Program-made: the position numbers and the translations under genes
Notes under the pieces: generated by a model
The model's input: the letters and a program-made list of their open reading frames with translations, nothing else
Told to the model about the DNA's origin: nothing
The model's database searches: none
Shown here: positions 34,875 to 43,574 of the stretch, in pieces
Layout of the letters: every line of letters starts with the position of its first letter
Numbering within the stretch: position 1 is the first letter of the stretch
Source of the DNA: Niallia endozanthoxylica
GTDB lineage: Bacteria; Bacillota; Bacilli; Bacillales; Cytobacillaceae
DNA length: 64,000 bases
Direction of reading: 5' to 3'
Assembly: GCF_008710145.1 (NCBI RefSeq)
Contig: NZ_VYKL01000021.1
Location: forward strand, 1 to 64,000

Positions 34875-35393
34875 TTATTCATTAATTTTGAAAACTAATG
34901 TATCGAATAATTTGTCATCAATATATACTAACAATGCCCATTTTCCTGCTTCTGGCAAGATGACATTCGACGGTATACTCGCATCTGCACCTTCAATCTT
35001 GCCACCACCAATACCATCCCTCGACCAATCGCCATCACTTAATACTGGTGTTATTTTTGAAGTATCTTTATTGTAACCTACAACTGTAAGTTCACCTTTA
35101 TCAATCCCCCAAAAATGCCATAACCATTTTTCGACTTTACTAGGTTGTAATTTCGGACCTATTATTCCAAGTTTATTTTTGTTACCAATCATATCATCTC
35201 TAGTACCTGTATCAAACTCGGTAACTGTTCTATCCCAATCTATCTTTTCAAAATCACCTTTTTGAACAAAATCGGGTATATTTTTAGGCAGAGACAACTT
35301 ATTTTCAACTGTTCCATTTGTAGAGCAACCTGCAGCCAAAAAAATCATACTTAATACAATAAATACCATAGATTTTAGTTTCAAAAAAATCAC
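34875..35393 (-). CDS. lipoprotein (DUF4871-like)
   Basis: A 172-residue exported lipoprotein: a signal peptide with lipobox LAAGC (Cys23), then a beta-rich domain with DWDRTVTEFDTGT-like, KLGIIGPKLQPSKVEKWLWHFWG and WALLVYIDDKLFDTLVFKI segments, the DUF4871 pattern. AGGAGTGATTTTTTTG ribosome region. Role unknown; surface-attached. Confidence 0.75.
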   Translation of the reverse strand: MIFLKLKSMVFIVLSMIFLAAGCSTNGTVENKLSLPKNIPDFVQKGDFEKIDWDRTVTEFDTGTRDDMIGNKNKLGIIGPKLQPSKVEKWLWHFWGIDKGELTVVGYNKDTSKITPVLSDGDWSRDGIGGGKIEGADASIPSNVILPEAGKWALLVYIDDKLFDTLVFKINE

Positions 35394-36003
35394 TCCTATT
35401 GTTCAAGTCTTTATTGCATTATACAACATTTACCAATTAAAACCTTTAATTATCTCAAGTAAAGTATGTCGCGTTTTAACCATTAAAACAGTACTATAAA
35501 TAGCAAAGACAATGGTTATTGTCCAACGATATTTTAATTGCTAATTTTCTGCTATTTATATTAACATTAAAACCAAAATCTTGATTTATAGGAAAAAAAA
35601 ACAGACCAAAAGTTTATTATTTGGTCTGTTTTTTTTTTGCTATTCAATTACTACTTTTCTCGCCCAAAAGAGAAGCCGTTATCATACGAGGTGGTCTTTT
35701 TTGTTTAGTTAATGTCATAACTTAGGAGTTACGGAACAGATCTCTCTTCAACGGTTAGAGTTGAAGAAGGAAAAGAGTAATTACGGAAAGCGTTAGAGAA
35801 ATGCAGAATAAAATTTAAGTGAATCTAAATAAAAAATGCTAAATTTCTTGTTGTAGCACCTAGAAATTTGGCTTTAGAACTTCAAGTTGTAACTAAAATA
35901 TAAATTGTCTTGAATACAGGCTGCTTGCCAGAATCTATAAACACTTTCTCAGATAACATATCTTGTGCTGTGAGAGTAAAGTAAACACATTAATTTTAGC
36001 TTT
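35394..36003. other. gene-free stretch with one strong terminator
   Basis: ACAGACCAAA / TTTGGTCTGT (35601-35629) with T and A runs on either side forms a bidirectional terminator. Nothing else supportable is visible. Confidence 0.6.
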
Positions 36004-36633
36004 CTATATTCCTGTTTTAACGCCAAAACCTACTAAAATTAAGCCAGATGATTTTTGGAATACTTTCTGGAATTTGGAATTATTCAACCACTTTTTTGCA
36101 TAATCAATTACATAAACAAGGGTTAGAAACCATAACACAGCGAGTAAAGTAAGGATTGATGCTAACACAATCAATTGCTGATTTACATTTTCGTTCAAAT
36201 CGATAAATTGAGGCATGACAGTTATATAAACCAAAACAGTCTTTGGATTAAGTACATTACTAACTAATGCTTGCATAAAGGCCTCTTTATTATGCCGACT
36301 TGAAGAATTGATAGGTGCATTCGCTTGTGCTTGAATTTCCTCCAAAGAAAACACACTTTTGGCAAAAAAACTTTTTACACCCAAATAAATTAAGTAGGCA
36401 GCTCCCAAATATTTGATTGTACTAAAAAGAATTACAGACTTTGCAATGACAACAGATAATCCAAGAATAGCAATAAGCGTCCAAAAAGAAAGTCCAGTTG
36501 CCATTCCGAGAACCGTATAACGTCCAGATCTTGGACCATAGCTAAGCGTGTTTTTCACCAGTAGCATAGTATCTGCTCCAGGTATTACAACCATCATTGC
36601 AGCAATTGAAATGTATGTTAGTAAGCTATCCAT
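36004..36633 (-). CDS. LysE/RhtB-family amino-acid exporter
   Basis: A 209-residue membrane protein with six hydrophobic helices. It begins LLTYISIAAMMVVIPGADTMLL, the family motif with PGAD, and has the LGAAYLIYLGVKSF helix and the LNPKTVLVYITVMPQF motif. It exports an amino acid or similar small molecule. Divergent from the TrmB regulator, which probably controls it. Confidence 0.85.
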   Translation of the reverse strand: MDSLLTYISIAAMMVVIPGADTMLLVKNTLSYGPRSGRYTVLGMATGLSFWTLIAILGLSVVIAKSVILFSTIKYLGAAYLIYLGVKSFFAKSVFSLEEIQAQANAPINSSSRHNKEAFMQALVSNVLNPKTVLVYITVMPQFIDLNENVNQQLIVLASILTLLAVLWFLTLVYVIDYAKKWLNNSKFQKVFQKSSGLILVGFGVKTGI

Positions 36634-36657
36634 GTTGTTTCTCCCTTCCTTTTATAA

Positions 36658-36759
36658 TAGTGACTACCAAAGTAACTACTTATACGAGTATATCAGAAAG
36701 ATTTGGAAATAATCAACAGATTTTGGTAAAATATTAGTTACTAAGGTAGCGACTAATAT
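36658..36759. promoter_or_regulatory. paired operator sites between lysE and trmB genes
   Basis: TAGTGACTACCAAAGTAACTA (36658-36678) and, in opposite orientation, TAGTTACTAAGGTAGCGACTA (36735-36755) share the core AGTTACT-N2-GGTAG-N2-ACTA. The second is inside a palindrome with 8-base ATATTAGT / ACTAATAT arms. One site lies before each divergent gene, fitting control of both by the TrmB protein. Confidence 0.6.
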
Positions 36760-36774
36760 TGTGTTGGAGGGTTT

Positions 36775-37602
36775 ATGAAAGAAACTATTTTCGGAACATT
36801 AAAGAAACTAAATTTTACAGAATATGAAGCTAAAGCGTATGTTACCTTATTGGAGGAATCTCCATTAACTGGATATGCAGTAGCGAAAAATTCTGGTGTA
36901 CCACGTTCAAGAATATATGAAGTTCTAGATAGTCTCGCCCTACGAGGAGATATTCTGGTTAGTCCTGGAAACACTCCACAATATACTCCTGTTCCTGCAA
37001 AGGAGCTAATTAAAAATCGCCGAAGGGAAGCGGAAGAGAATTTTGAACTGGCTGAAAAATCATTAGCGGAGCTCGGACGTTCTGCAGATAACCGTGAAAA
37101 TATCTGGAATATCACGGGACAAAGTGAAATACTCCATAAGGTAAAAGATTGTATATTATCTGCAAAAAAAAGAATTCTCTTAGAGGTTTGGAAAGAAGAA
37201 TTCGAAGAATTGGAGTCTGAACTAAGACACGCAGCAAAAAGAGGGGTCAACGTAACAATTATTGCTTATGGGGAAATCTCCGCTAATTTTGCTAATGTTT
37301 ACCTTCATTATATGGGTCATGAAATTACAGAAGAGTATGGTGGACGATGGCTGGTTATTAGTGCAGATGATACAGAAGTAGTAGCAGGAATTGTCTCGTT
37401 GGGTAAAGATAGCCGTGCAGCATGGACAAGGCATGTAGGTTTAGTAATGCCAATTACAGAATTCATCATTCATGATTTGTATCTCATGGAAATTATAGAG
37501 AAACATAGAGAACTTTTAGAGGAAAGTTTTGGGGAAAACCTCGTGAATTTACGCCGTAAATTTTCTATTCATCCAGATTTTAAAAAACATTATGTAAAAT
37601 AA
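36775..37602 (+). CDS. TrmB-family transcriptional regulator
   Basis: A 275-residue regulator. The N-terminal winged helix is typical of TrmB: LNFTEYEAKAYVTLLEESPL then AVAKNSGVPRSRIYEVLDSL (about 10-55). A coiled linker is followed by a C-terminal phospholipase-D-like sensor domain (about 110-250). TTGGAGGGTTT site before the ATG. Divergent from the LysE exporter. Confidence 0.85.
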   Translation: MKETIFGTLKKLNFTEYEAKAYVTLLEESPLTGYAVAKNSGVPRSRIYEVLDSLALRGDILVSPGNTPQYTPVPAKELIKNRRREAEENFELAEKSLAELGRSADNRENIWNITGQSEILHKVKDCILSAKKRILLEVWKEEFEELESELRHAAKRGVNVTIIAYGEISANFANVYLHYMGHEITEEYGGRWLVISADDTEVVAGIVSLGKDSRAAWTRHVGLVMPITEFIIHDLYLMEIIEKHRELLEESFGENLVNLRRKFSIHPDFKKHYVK

Positions 37603-37685
37603 ATTTGTACTATTGTCTGTTTCTTACAAAATAAGAAGAACAGCATTTCTTCATAGCAAATAGACTGTTCTTCTTCAACGAACTA

Positions 37686-37772
37686 GGTGCTTTAACACAA
37701 TAATGAATAAAATTAAAAAGCCTAAAATATGCAAGTTTTTATACATTACCTGCGTATGTTGGCTTTTTAATA
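37686..37772 (+). repeat. direct repeat copy A (terminator-like)
   Basis: GGTGCTTTAACACAATAATG lead-in, then a hairpin AAGCC...ATATGCA / TGCGTATGTTGGCTT and a T run. A near-identical copy lies at 39214-39298. Upstream, 37633-37675 is another 11-base-stem hairpin (AAGAAGAACAG / CTGTTCTTCTT) after the trmB gene. Confidence 0.8.
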
Positions 37773-37924
37773 TGCGGTTCAAGCTGGCTCAAGGATAGAG
37801 CTAGCATTTAGATGAATATAGGCGTCTTCCAATCACTATTATGAATATAAATAGTAAACTTTAAGGTGATGCATCATTTTTTGTTCTTTTCCGATACTTG
37901 ATACTTTACTTTAATATGTCTGCA

Positions 37925-38068
37925 TTAAAAATCATCATTGTAATCATAGCGAAATCCGTCTTTTTGGGCAGAGACACTCTCTTTTATCTGCGAATTGTCC
38001 GTTTTATTTTGTAAAATCTGTTCCTTACTGTTTATTTTATTATTTTGTTGTCCTTTGTTTGTCTTCAC
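37925..38068 (-). CDS. 47-residue hydrophilic protein
   Basis: GTG at 38068 behind ATTAGGAGGCTTACCTAG (full ribosome site, 9-base spacing), stop TAA at 37925. Sequence VKTNKGQQNNKINSKEQILQ, then NKTDNSQIKESV and an end DGFRYDYNDDF: Asn/Gln/Lys rich, no hydrophobic core, as in small spore or SASP-like minor proteins. No family assigned. Confidence 0.5.
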   Translation of the reverse strand: MKTNKGQQNNKINSKEQILQNKTDNSQIKESVSAQKDGFRYDYNDDF

Positions 38069-38359
38069 CTAGGTAAGCCTCCTAATAGTTTTTTTCACCA
38101 TCTATTATCCGTAGAAAATCTTCTTATTATTCAGGTTCGTCGAGTGACTCGGAGTGTTTATACAACCTGTTGTTGACCCTCTTCCTCCTAAAAAATTAAA
38201 GAAGGCTGCTTCGGCTGCTTTTTTTGTTGTTTCTACTAACGAGGCAGTCGACGACATCATTGATCCTGCAAGAATAGGTAAAGTTACCTATGTTTGGTAT
38301 GCCCTTACTGCTATTGGGAAAAATAAATTGGCATGCTATTTCGAATGGGGGAATGTAAC

Positions 38360-39145
38360 ATGGGCAAAACAATTTTCATTACTGGTGCAGGCACTGGGCT
38401 TGGCAGAGGTGCAGCCATTGGTCTTGCTAAAAAAGGGCATCGTGTGATTGCGACTACAGAGCTGACTTCTCAAAAAACAGACCTTCTGCGGGAAGTAAAT
38501 GACCTGGAACTGGATATAGAAGTGATTAAAGTTGATATTACGAACCCTTTGGATCTGGAACAGATTGAGAAGTATGATTTTGACGTATTTGTTGCAAATG
38601 CTGCCATTAATGAACGAGGGCCGCTCGGGGAAGTGCCGATGGATAGGTTTCGGGCAGTTTTTGAGGTAAATGTTTTCGCAACCTTGGAAACAGTACAGAT
38701 AGCTGCACGGAAGATGGTTGAAAAGGGAAGCGGAAAAATAGTCTTTATGAGTTCGATTTCTGGAATTTTGGCATCTCCATATAACGGTCCATATGCCGCT
38801 ACAAAGCACGTGATTGAAGCCATTGCCCATACACTAAAGTTGGAACTTCAAGGATTTGGAGTAAAAGTTGCTACCATTAACCCTGGTGCTTTCAAGACAG
38901 GCTTTAATGATCGGGCGGGAGAAGAGCTATGGAAATGGTACGATGAAGAGAAAAACTTCACGAGAAAAGAGGATATAAAAAAGGCGGAAGAGAGGTTAAA
39001 CAACCAGTTTAACCCGGAAGAGATAATTGCAAAAATGGTAGAAATCATCCCAGCTGACCATCATAAATTCCGAACCGCCTATCCTCAGCAAACGGAGAAA
39101 CAGATGAAGCAAGAAGAACAAAAGTGGTGGGAGATGGATATCTAG
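38360..39145 (+). CDS. short-chain dehydrogenase/reductase
   Basis: A 261-residue Rossmann enzyme: TGAGTGLGRGAAIGLAKKGH is the cofactor site (about 7-26), NAAINERGPLG the NAG-type motif, SSISG the catalytic Ser and YAATK the catalytic Tyr-Lys (about 150-154). ATG at 38360 behind GGGGGAATGTAAC. Its segment is flanked by two near-identical direct repeats (37686 and 39214), which suggests it was acquired or duplicated as a unit. 38069-38359 holds no supportable gene. Confidence 0.85.
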   Translation: MGKTIFITGAGTGLGRGAAIGLAKKGHRVIATTELTSQKTDLLREVNDLELDIEVIKVDITNPLDLEQIEKYDFDVFVANAAINERGPLGEVPMDRFRAVFEVNVFATLETVQIAARKMVEKGSGKIVFMSSISGILASPYNGPYAATKHVIEAIAHTLKLELQGFGVKVATINPGAFKTGFNDRAGEELWKWYDEEKNFTRKEDIKKAEERLNNQFNPEEIIAKMVEIIPADHHKFRTAYPQQTEKQMKQEEQKWWEMDI

Positions 39146-39213
39146 GACGATTCATCCGGTTCTTTTAACCTGTAGTATGGGGCTGTTGATAAAAAGGGAA
39201 AAGAGAGAAGACT

Positions 39214-39298
39214 GGTGCTTTAACACAATAATGAATAAAATTAAATGCCTAAAACATGCAAGTTTTTATGCCTTACTTGCGTATCTTGGCTTTTTTAT
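39214..39298 (+). repeat. direct repeat copy B (terminator-like)
   Basis: The same GGTGCTTTAACACAATAATG block and hairpin as copy A, 1.5 kb away, ending GGCTTTTTT. 39299-39535 shows nothing else. Confidence 0.8.
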
Positions 39299-39535
39299 TC
39301 ATATAGGATACTGCCATTAACATCATTTTTTAGGTTCTTTTCAACCAACTTTGGAAAGAACCATGTTCTAATTGCCAAATACAGAAACCATATTGAGCTA
39401 ACATGACAGATATACATTTCATTGGAAATTGACGACATCGTAACATGAAAAGAGAAATTTAAATGGCTAAGCAAGGGAACTAGGAGTCCAACATTACTAA
39501 CAAAATTTCATAATCTCAACCAAAAATGGAGAAGG

Positions 39536-39934
39536 CTATTTTTCATTCATTAGTTGCTCAACTGCAGGAATATCAGCAGGAGCCCATTTCAATGACTCTA
39601 AGTTTTCTCTCTTTAGCCAAACTAATTTTGAATGTTCACTGGCTTTGGGAGAACCTTCTACAATTTTACACTTAATAGATAATAGGTTAACAGTAAAAGT
39701 ATCGTATTCATGGGTATGATCATTAAATACGTGATGTTCTGTTTCGATTTTACATCCTAATTCTTCGGCAATCTCTCGTTCAAGTGCTGAATAAATATCT
39801 TCATCTTTCTCTACCTTGCCACCAGGAAATTCCCATCTGTTAGGAACAGACATCACAGGTGATCTAAGGGCACATAAGATTTCATTTTGATCATTTTCAA
39901 TAATGGCTGCAACGACTTTGACGAGCTTTTTCAT
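39536..39934 (-). CDS. NUDIX hydrolase (MutT-like)
   Basis: A 132-residue NUDIX protein. The box is complete: GGKVEKDEDIYSALEREIAE then ELG (about 38-60, G-x5-E-x7-REUxEExGU). The close resemblance to (deoxy)nucleoside triphosphate pyrophosphohydrolases and the N-terminal KLVKVVAAIIENDQNEILCA start suggest hydrolysis of oxidised or unwanted dNTPs. CGGAGGAAAAT site. Confidence 0.87.
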   Translation of the reverse strand: MKKLVKVVAAIIENDQNEILCALRSPVMSVPNRWEFPGGKVEKDEDIYSALEREIAEELGCKIETEHHVFNDHTHEYDTFTVNLLSIKCKIVEGSPKASEHSKLVWLKRENLESLKWAPADIPAVEQLMNEK

Positions 39935-40124
39935 ATTTTCCTCCGATGTTTATGTTGATTCTATTTTATACGATTTCATTTCTTGGGTGAAATTTTTAGG
40001 TTGCGTTACTTTCGATTTACCAACGATTGTCATAGGTTTTACCACTTGTTGCCAACGTATTTATCAATGGGGTAACATTAAGAAAACATGAATGACAACT
40101 TTGAGGGGCTTGAAAGATAAAAAA

Positions 40125-40166
40125 GTCTAATACCTCCGTATTTTTATCGAGGAATTAGACGAATGA
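40125..40166. other. hairpins in a gene-free gap
   Basis: GTCTAAT...ATTAGAC with inner CTC/GAG pairing. Around it (39935-40345) are only short fragments such as GATCTTCAACAATCGCGCC (40167), whose inverted relative CGCGCCCAATTGTTGAAGA occurs at 41169. No gene seen. Confidence 0.4.
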
Positions 40167-40345
40167 TCTTCAACAATCGCGCCTTATAATTGAATAACTA
40201 AAATATGGTTTCTCAATCTTAAAATGAATGATTTCTTCTTACACTAAAGCTACCGGTTAGTAAAGTGAGGGGATTGTAGCAGCAACTCCTTTATTTATTC
40301 AACTAACGGGTTAGTCCGATAAGTAAGTAGTGTAAGGGAAAATGA

Positions 40346-40966
40346 TTAGTAGGCGATACCTACACGTGTTTTTATATAATCGCTACTTTTTATTTGGTTA
40401 AATGCAAATTCTGCTGTATCTGGCACTGAAATTTTAATACCATCCTCCGGCAAAAAATGACTGTCTGTTCGATATTTACCTAACCTTTCTCCATCCGGTA
40501 AATATGTAGGACAGACAATCGTCCATTCAAGTTTTGATTGTTTAAGCATATCGTAGACTTTATAATGTTCTTCGGCTGCACGGACTGACTTGCGCTTTGA
40601 TTCACTTGACTGATAACGTAATAAATTTGGGGTAATTCTACTTTGCAGGATCCCAGCAGTTCCTATAGTAATAATTCGTTGTATACCTTCATTTTCCATT
40701 GCTTCAATAATAAACGGCATACTTTCTGATAGAGTAGTTGCCCCATCTGTATTGAGTGCACTAATAACGACATCAATTCCATGCATTGCACGTACCATAT
40801 CATCTTTATTTAAAACATTTCCTTGAATAATAGTTAAATTTTCATGATTTATTTGAATCTTCTCTGGAGTGCGAACTAGTACAGTAACATGATGTCTGTC
40901 ATGAAGGGCATAAGTAACTATTTGACTTCCAACTCGTCCAGTTCCACCTAAAATTAAAATATTCAA
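40346..40966 (-). CDS. NAD(P)-binding atypical SDR (NmrA/YwnB-like)
   Basis: About 206 residues. The Rossmann start LNILILGGTGRVGSQIV carries the atypical-SDR GxxGxxG motif. Later motifs: GNVLNKDDMVRAMHGIDVVI and LEWTIVCPTYL. TTG at 40966 behind AAGGAGGCTTG; the frame continues to 40996. Probably a flavin- or quinone-related reductase or a redox-sensing protein. Stands alone. Confidence 0.78.
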   Translation of the reverse strand: MNILILGGTGRVGSQIVTYALHDRHHVTVLVRTPEKIQINHENLTIIQGNVLNKDDMVRAMHGIDVVISALNTDGATTLSESMPFIIEAMENEGIQRIITIGTAGILQSRITPNLLRYQSSESKRKSVRAAEEHYKVYDMLKQSKLEWTIVCPTYLPDGERLGKYRTDSHFLPEDGIKISVPDTAEFAFNQIKSSDYIKTRVGIAY

Positions 40967-41322
40967 GAACAAGCCTCCTTTTAAGAATCTAAACATTACA
41001 CTACTCTATAAAAGCCATTATATCGTCTTTTTTAATTAAGATGGGATTACTTTAAATATATAATTTCACAATCCCTTTAAAATTTGGGAAAGAAATCTAA
41101 TTTTCTTTAAAGAAGTTACTCCACAATAGGGCCCTTAGAATGAAGACAGACGCATTTCATAGAGAAACGCGCCCAATTGTTGAAGAGCATTTTATATGCC
41201 ATGTTCAATTTTAGCATATCATGATGTTATTCATTCTTTTATTGAAAAATGTTGATAAACTATTGGCTAGTTTAGTTAAAAAATTTTAATGTAACTGTTC
41301 GCTTTTTCATACCTATAATGTA
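40967..41322. other. gene-free stretch
   Basis: AT-rich, no frame with ribosome site. It carries a fragment CGCGCCCAATTGTTGAAGA that also occurs inverted at about 40167. Confidence 0.4.
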
Positions 41323-42327
41323 TTATTCTTTTGAAGATAAATTGTCTCTGTCAACTGCTTCTGGTGGTTGCTCCATCCATCCGAGGTCAATCAAAAGATT
41401 AGCACCATCTTCTACATAAAATGAAACATCCGATTGACATTTTGCAAATAAGACACCAATATCTTTTCTTCCATTAAGTGAAGCAGCATTTGCATATTCT
41501 CTTATTTTCATTGAGAACATGTCAATTTTATGATAAACCATGAGTTTATCTGAGAATGTCGTTGTAGTAGAAGTCGTAACCAAATGGTCTAAAATTGTTG
41601 GCGAAGGAATATTATCTTTACTCAGTTTGTCGGAAAGTAGTTCAATATGCTTTTGATTAATATTTTTGCCACGCTCCAAAAACTTTTTTACATTTTCATT
41701 TTTTGCTCCCTGATTAAAACCAAGAATGAGTGCTTTACTTGTTACATCGTTGTTAATACACCCGTAAAGATGTGCAATTTCTAATCCATGAGGTGGTCTA
41801 ACTTCTCCAAAATAACCACTTAAGAAATTTTGTTTATGAACAAAATCAACTTTTTCAGGGGCTGGTATGACTGGTGTATTCATTAATCTTCCTTTTGATA
41901 TTAGCACATCACTTACATCACTCATCAATTTGACAGTGTCACTAAGAGCTTTGATAAAAAAGTCTTTTACATCTTTCCTTGTCACTAAAGGGATAGCTAC
42001 GCTATAAATGCTCATCCCTGCTTTGCCTAAATATTGTAAATAATAAAGATAAAAATCATCGTAAAATAGTCTTGGTGCCTCTAAGTTCACGTCATCTTCG
42101 GTAAATCCTATTGGTATTGGAAAGTCGGCTTGTTTAAAAATTTTTTTAATATCTTCTATAAAGGTTTTGGTTAAACCTAAGGCATATTCTAAAACCCTTT
42201 TAGTATCTGTGTCATCTACATGTTTAAGGTAATGACTAAGCACACATTTCTCCATAGTATTTCCAACATAAGCTACCCAAAGTTTTCCCATTTCTGCTGC
42301 CGTTAATCGTGATTTATCTGTTTCCAT
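41323..42327 (-). CDS. DUF3231 family protein, second copy
   Basis: A 334-residue homologue of the protein at 17988, with the same length and the same two-half layout: LTAAEMGKLWVAYVGNTM start, FPIPIGFTEDDV loop, second half beginning GLEIAHLYG, then IPSPTILDHLVTTST, FSDKLMVYHKIDMFS and a WMEQPPEAVDR end nearly identical to that of the first copy. AAAGGAAAGATAGAGCT site. Function unknown. Confidence 0.8.
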   Translation of the reverse strand: METDKSRLTAAEMGKLWVAYVGNTMEKCVLSHYLKHVDDTDTKRVLEYALGLTKTFIEDIKKIFKQADFPIPIGFTEDDVNLEAPRLFYDDFYLYYLQYLGKAGMSIYSVAIPLVTRKDVKDFFIKALSDTVKLMSDVSDVLISKGRLMNTPVIPAPEKVDFVHKQNFLSGYFGEVRPPHGLEIAHLYGCINNDVTSKALILGFNQGAKNENVKKFLERGKNINQKHIELLSDKLSKDNIPSPTILDHLVTTSTTTTFSDKLMVYHKIDMFSMKIREYANAASLNGRKDIGVLFAKCQSDVSFYVEDGANLLIDLGWMEQPPEAVDRDNLSSKE

Positions 42328-42463
42328 AGCTCTATCTTTCCTTTCAAGATATTCTTCAAAACATTTCTTATTTCTCCTTCAACAATACTGCTTCGTTAAT
42401 ATAGTAGGTAAAAGTAACGCTACCTTTGTTAAACGATAGAAATCCTTTATTTCAATAAGAACA

Positions 42464-43063
42464 TTATCTATCTATGTTTTTATTATATAAACTCCATTTA
42501 GTTGTTTTACTCAAAAAGATAAAAAAGTCAGTTAACCATTTAGAAATGAGGGCGACGAACACATACCCCACGAAAAGCAATAAAAAGTTCTCCTTATCGT
42601 GAAAATGAAACAATCCAATTCCAACCATAAGTGGTTTCAGGAAAAATGCAAAAGTAATACAGAGTAATAACATCCAAAAATAATAATTCTTTTTTCTGTT
42701 AAGTGTGTATTGGTAAAGAAGAATATAAGCTACAGGTACGAATGAAGCATCAAGAGTGATACTAGATGGAAGTAACGGAAGTAGTTTATAGGGATAAATC
42801 CAAATTCCTCTCTCTGTGCCAATTACATCTGTATAGGTGAAAAACACATGTACACTGTACCCATAAAATCCAAGATGGAAAACTTTTTTTCGGTCTATAA
42901 AGAGAATTAATACGATAAGAGGGAGAACAAACATTGCTAGGACAACCCAAAATTGCCAATTTGAGAAGTTTGAAAACTCCTGCCAATAATTCATCAATCT
43001 GGTATTTTGTTCAATTTCTGCTTTCAAGATTTTTTCAATTATTTCTAGTTGACCTTTTTCCAT
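42464..43063 (-). CDS. CBO0543-like membrane protein
   Basis: A 199-residue protein with a short soluble N-terminus (1-35) and five hydrophobic helices. WQFWVVLAMFVLPLIVLILF and the HLGFYGYSVHVFFTYTDVIG segment fit the CBO0543 family of clostridia and bacilli. The role of the family is unknown. CTGGAGACAATTTT site. Confidence 0.65.
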   Translation of the reverse strand: MEKGQLEIIEKILKAEIEQNTRLMNYWQEFSNFSNWQFWVVLAMFVLPLIVLILFIDRKKVFHLGFYGYSVHVFFTYTDVIGTERGIWIYPYKLLPLLPSSITLDASFVPVAYILLYQYTLNRKKNYYFWMLLLCITFAFFLKPLMVGIGLFHFHDKENFLLLFVGYVFVALISKWLTDFFIFLSKTTKWSLYNKNIDR

Positions 43064-43574
43064 AAAATTGTCTCCAGTTTTTAGTTAGCATTCAATAATA
43101 CATGGAATTTTATTCATTAACGGTAAATCATGAAAAAAGGATTTTTAGAAAAATTTATATCTTTATTTCCCATTGTTATTAATTAACCTGCTCCGTTGGC
43201 TTAAGTGAAAATTTTTGCCATTTCCAACATGAAATATCCAATTTTATTGGAAATGTTACTCAACAATATGGCCCGTTCGTGGGAGACAGAGCTTGTGAAA
43301 ATCTATCAAATGATTATAAAAACGATAACATTTTGATTCTCAATACTATGATTCCTCTTGTATTACCGGAAAATTTGAAGTGACACACAGTATGTCATTC
43401 TCTGGTACACTTTTTGTCATTCAGTGGTAAAAACGATGTCAAGGATGATACATAGCAGTGACCGTCATTCCTTTTTAAAGTGTGTTATACTAATCATATA
43501 ATATAAAATAGACTAATCTTTAGTAATCGCTTAAAAACGATTAAACACATTACATAAGTGAAGGGCGTGAACAT
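43064..43574. other. gene-free stretch before the recombinase
   Basis: No supportable gene. Short repeats resembling GTGACACACAGTATGTCATTC and TTTTTGTCATTCAG (43380-43430) are visible but do not form a clean palindrome. No attachment-site core identified. Confidence 0.35.

Noticed and set aside
38154..38447. 97-residue plus-strand open frame overlapping the SDR start
   Set aside because: Overlaps the SDR gene in another frame and has no ribosome site; the segment EAVDDIIDPARIGKVTYVW could be a relic but matches nothing I recognise.
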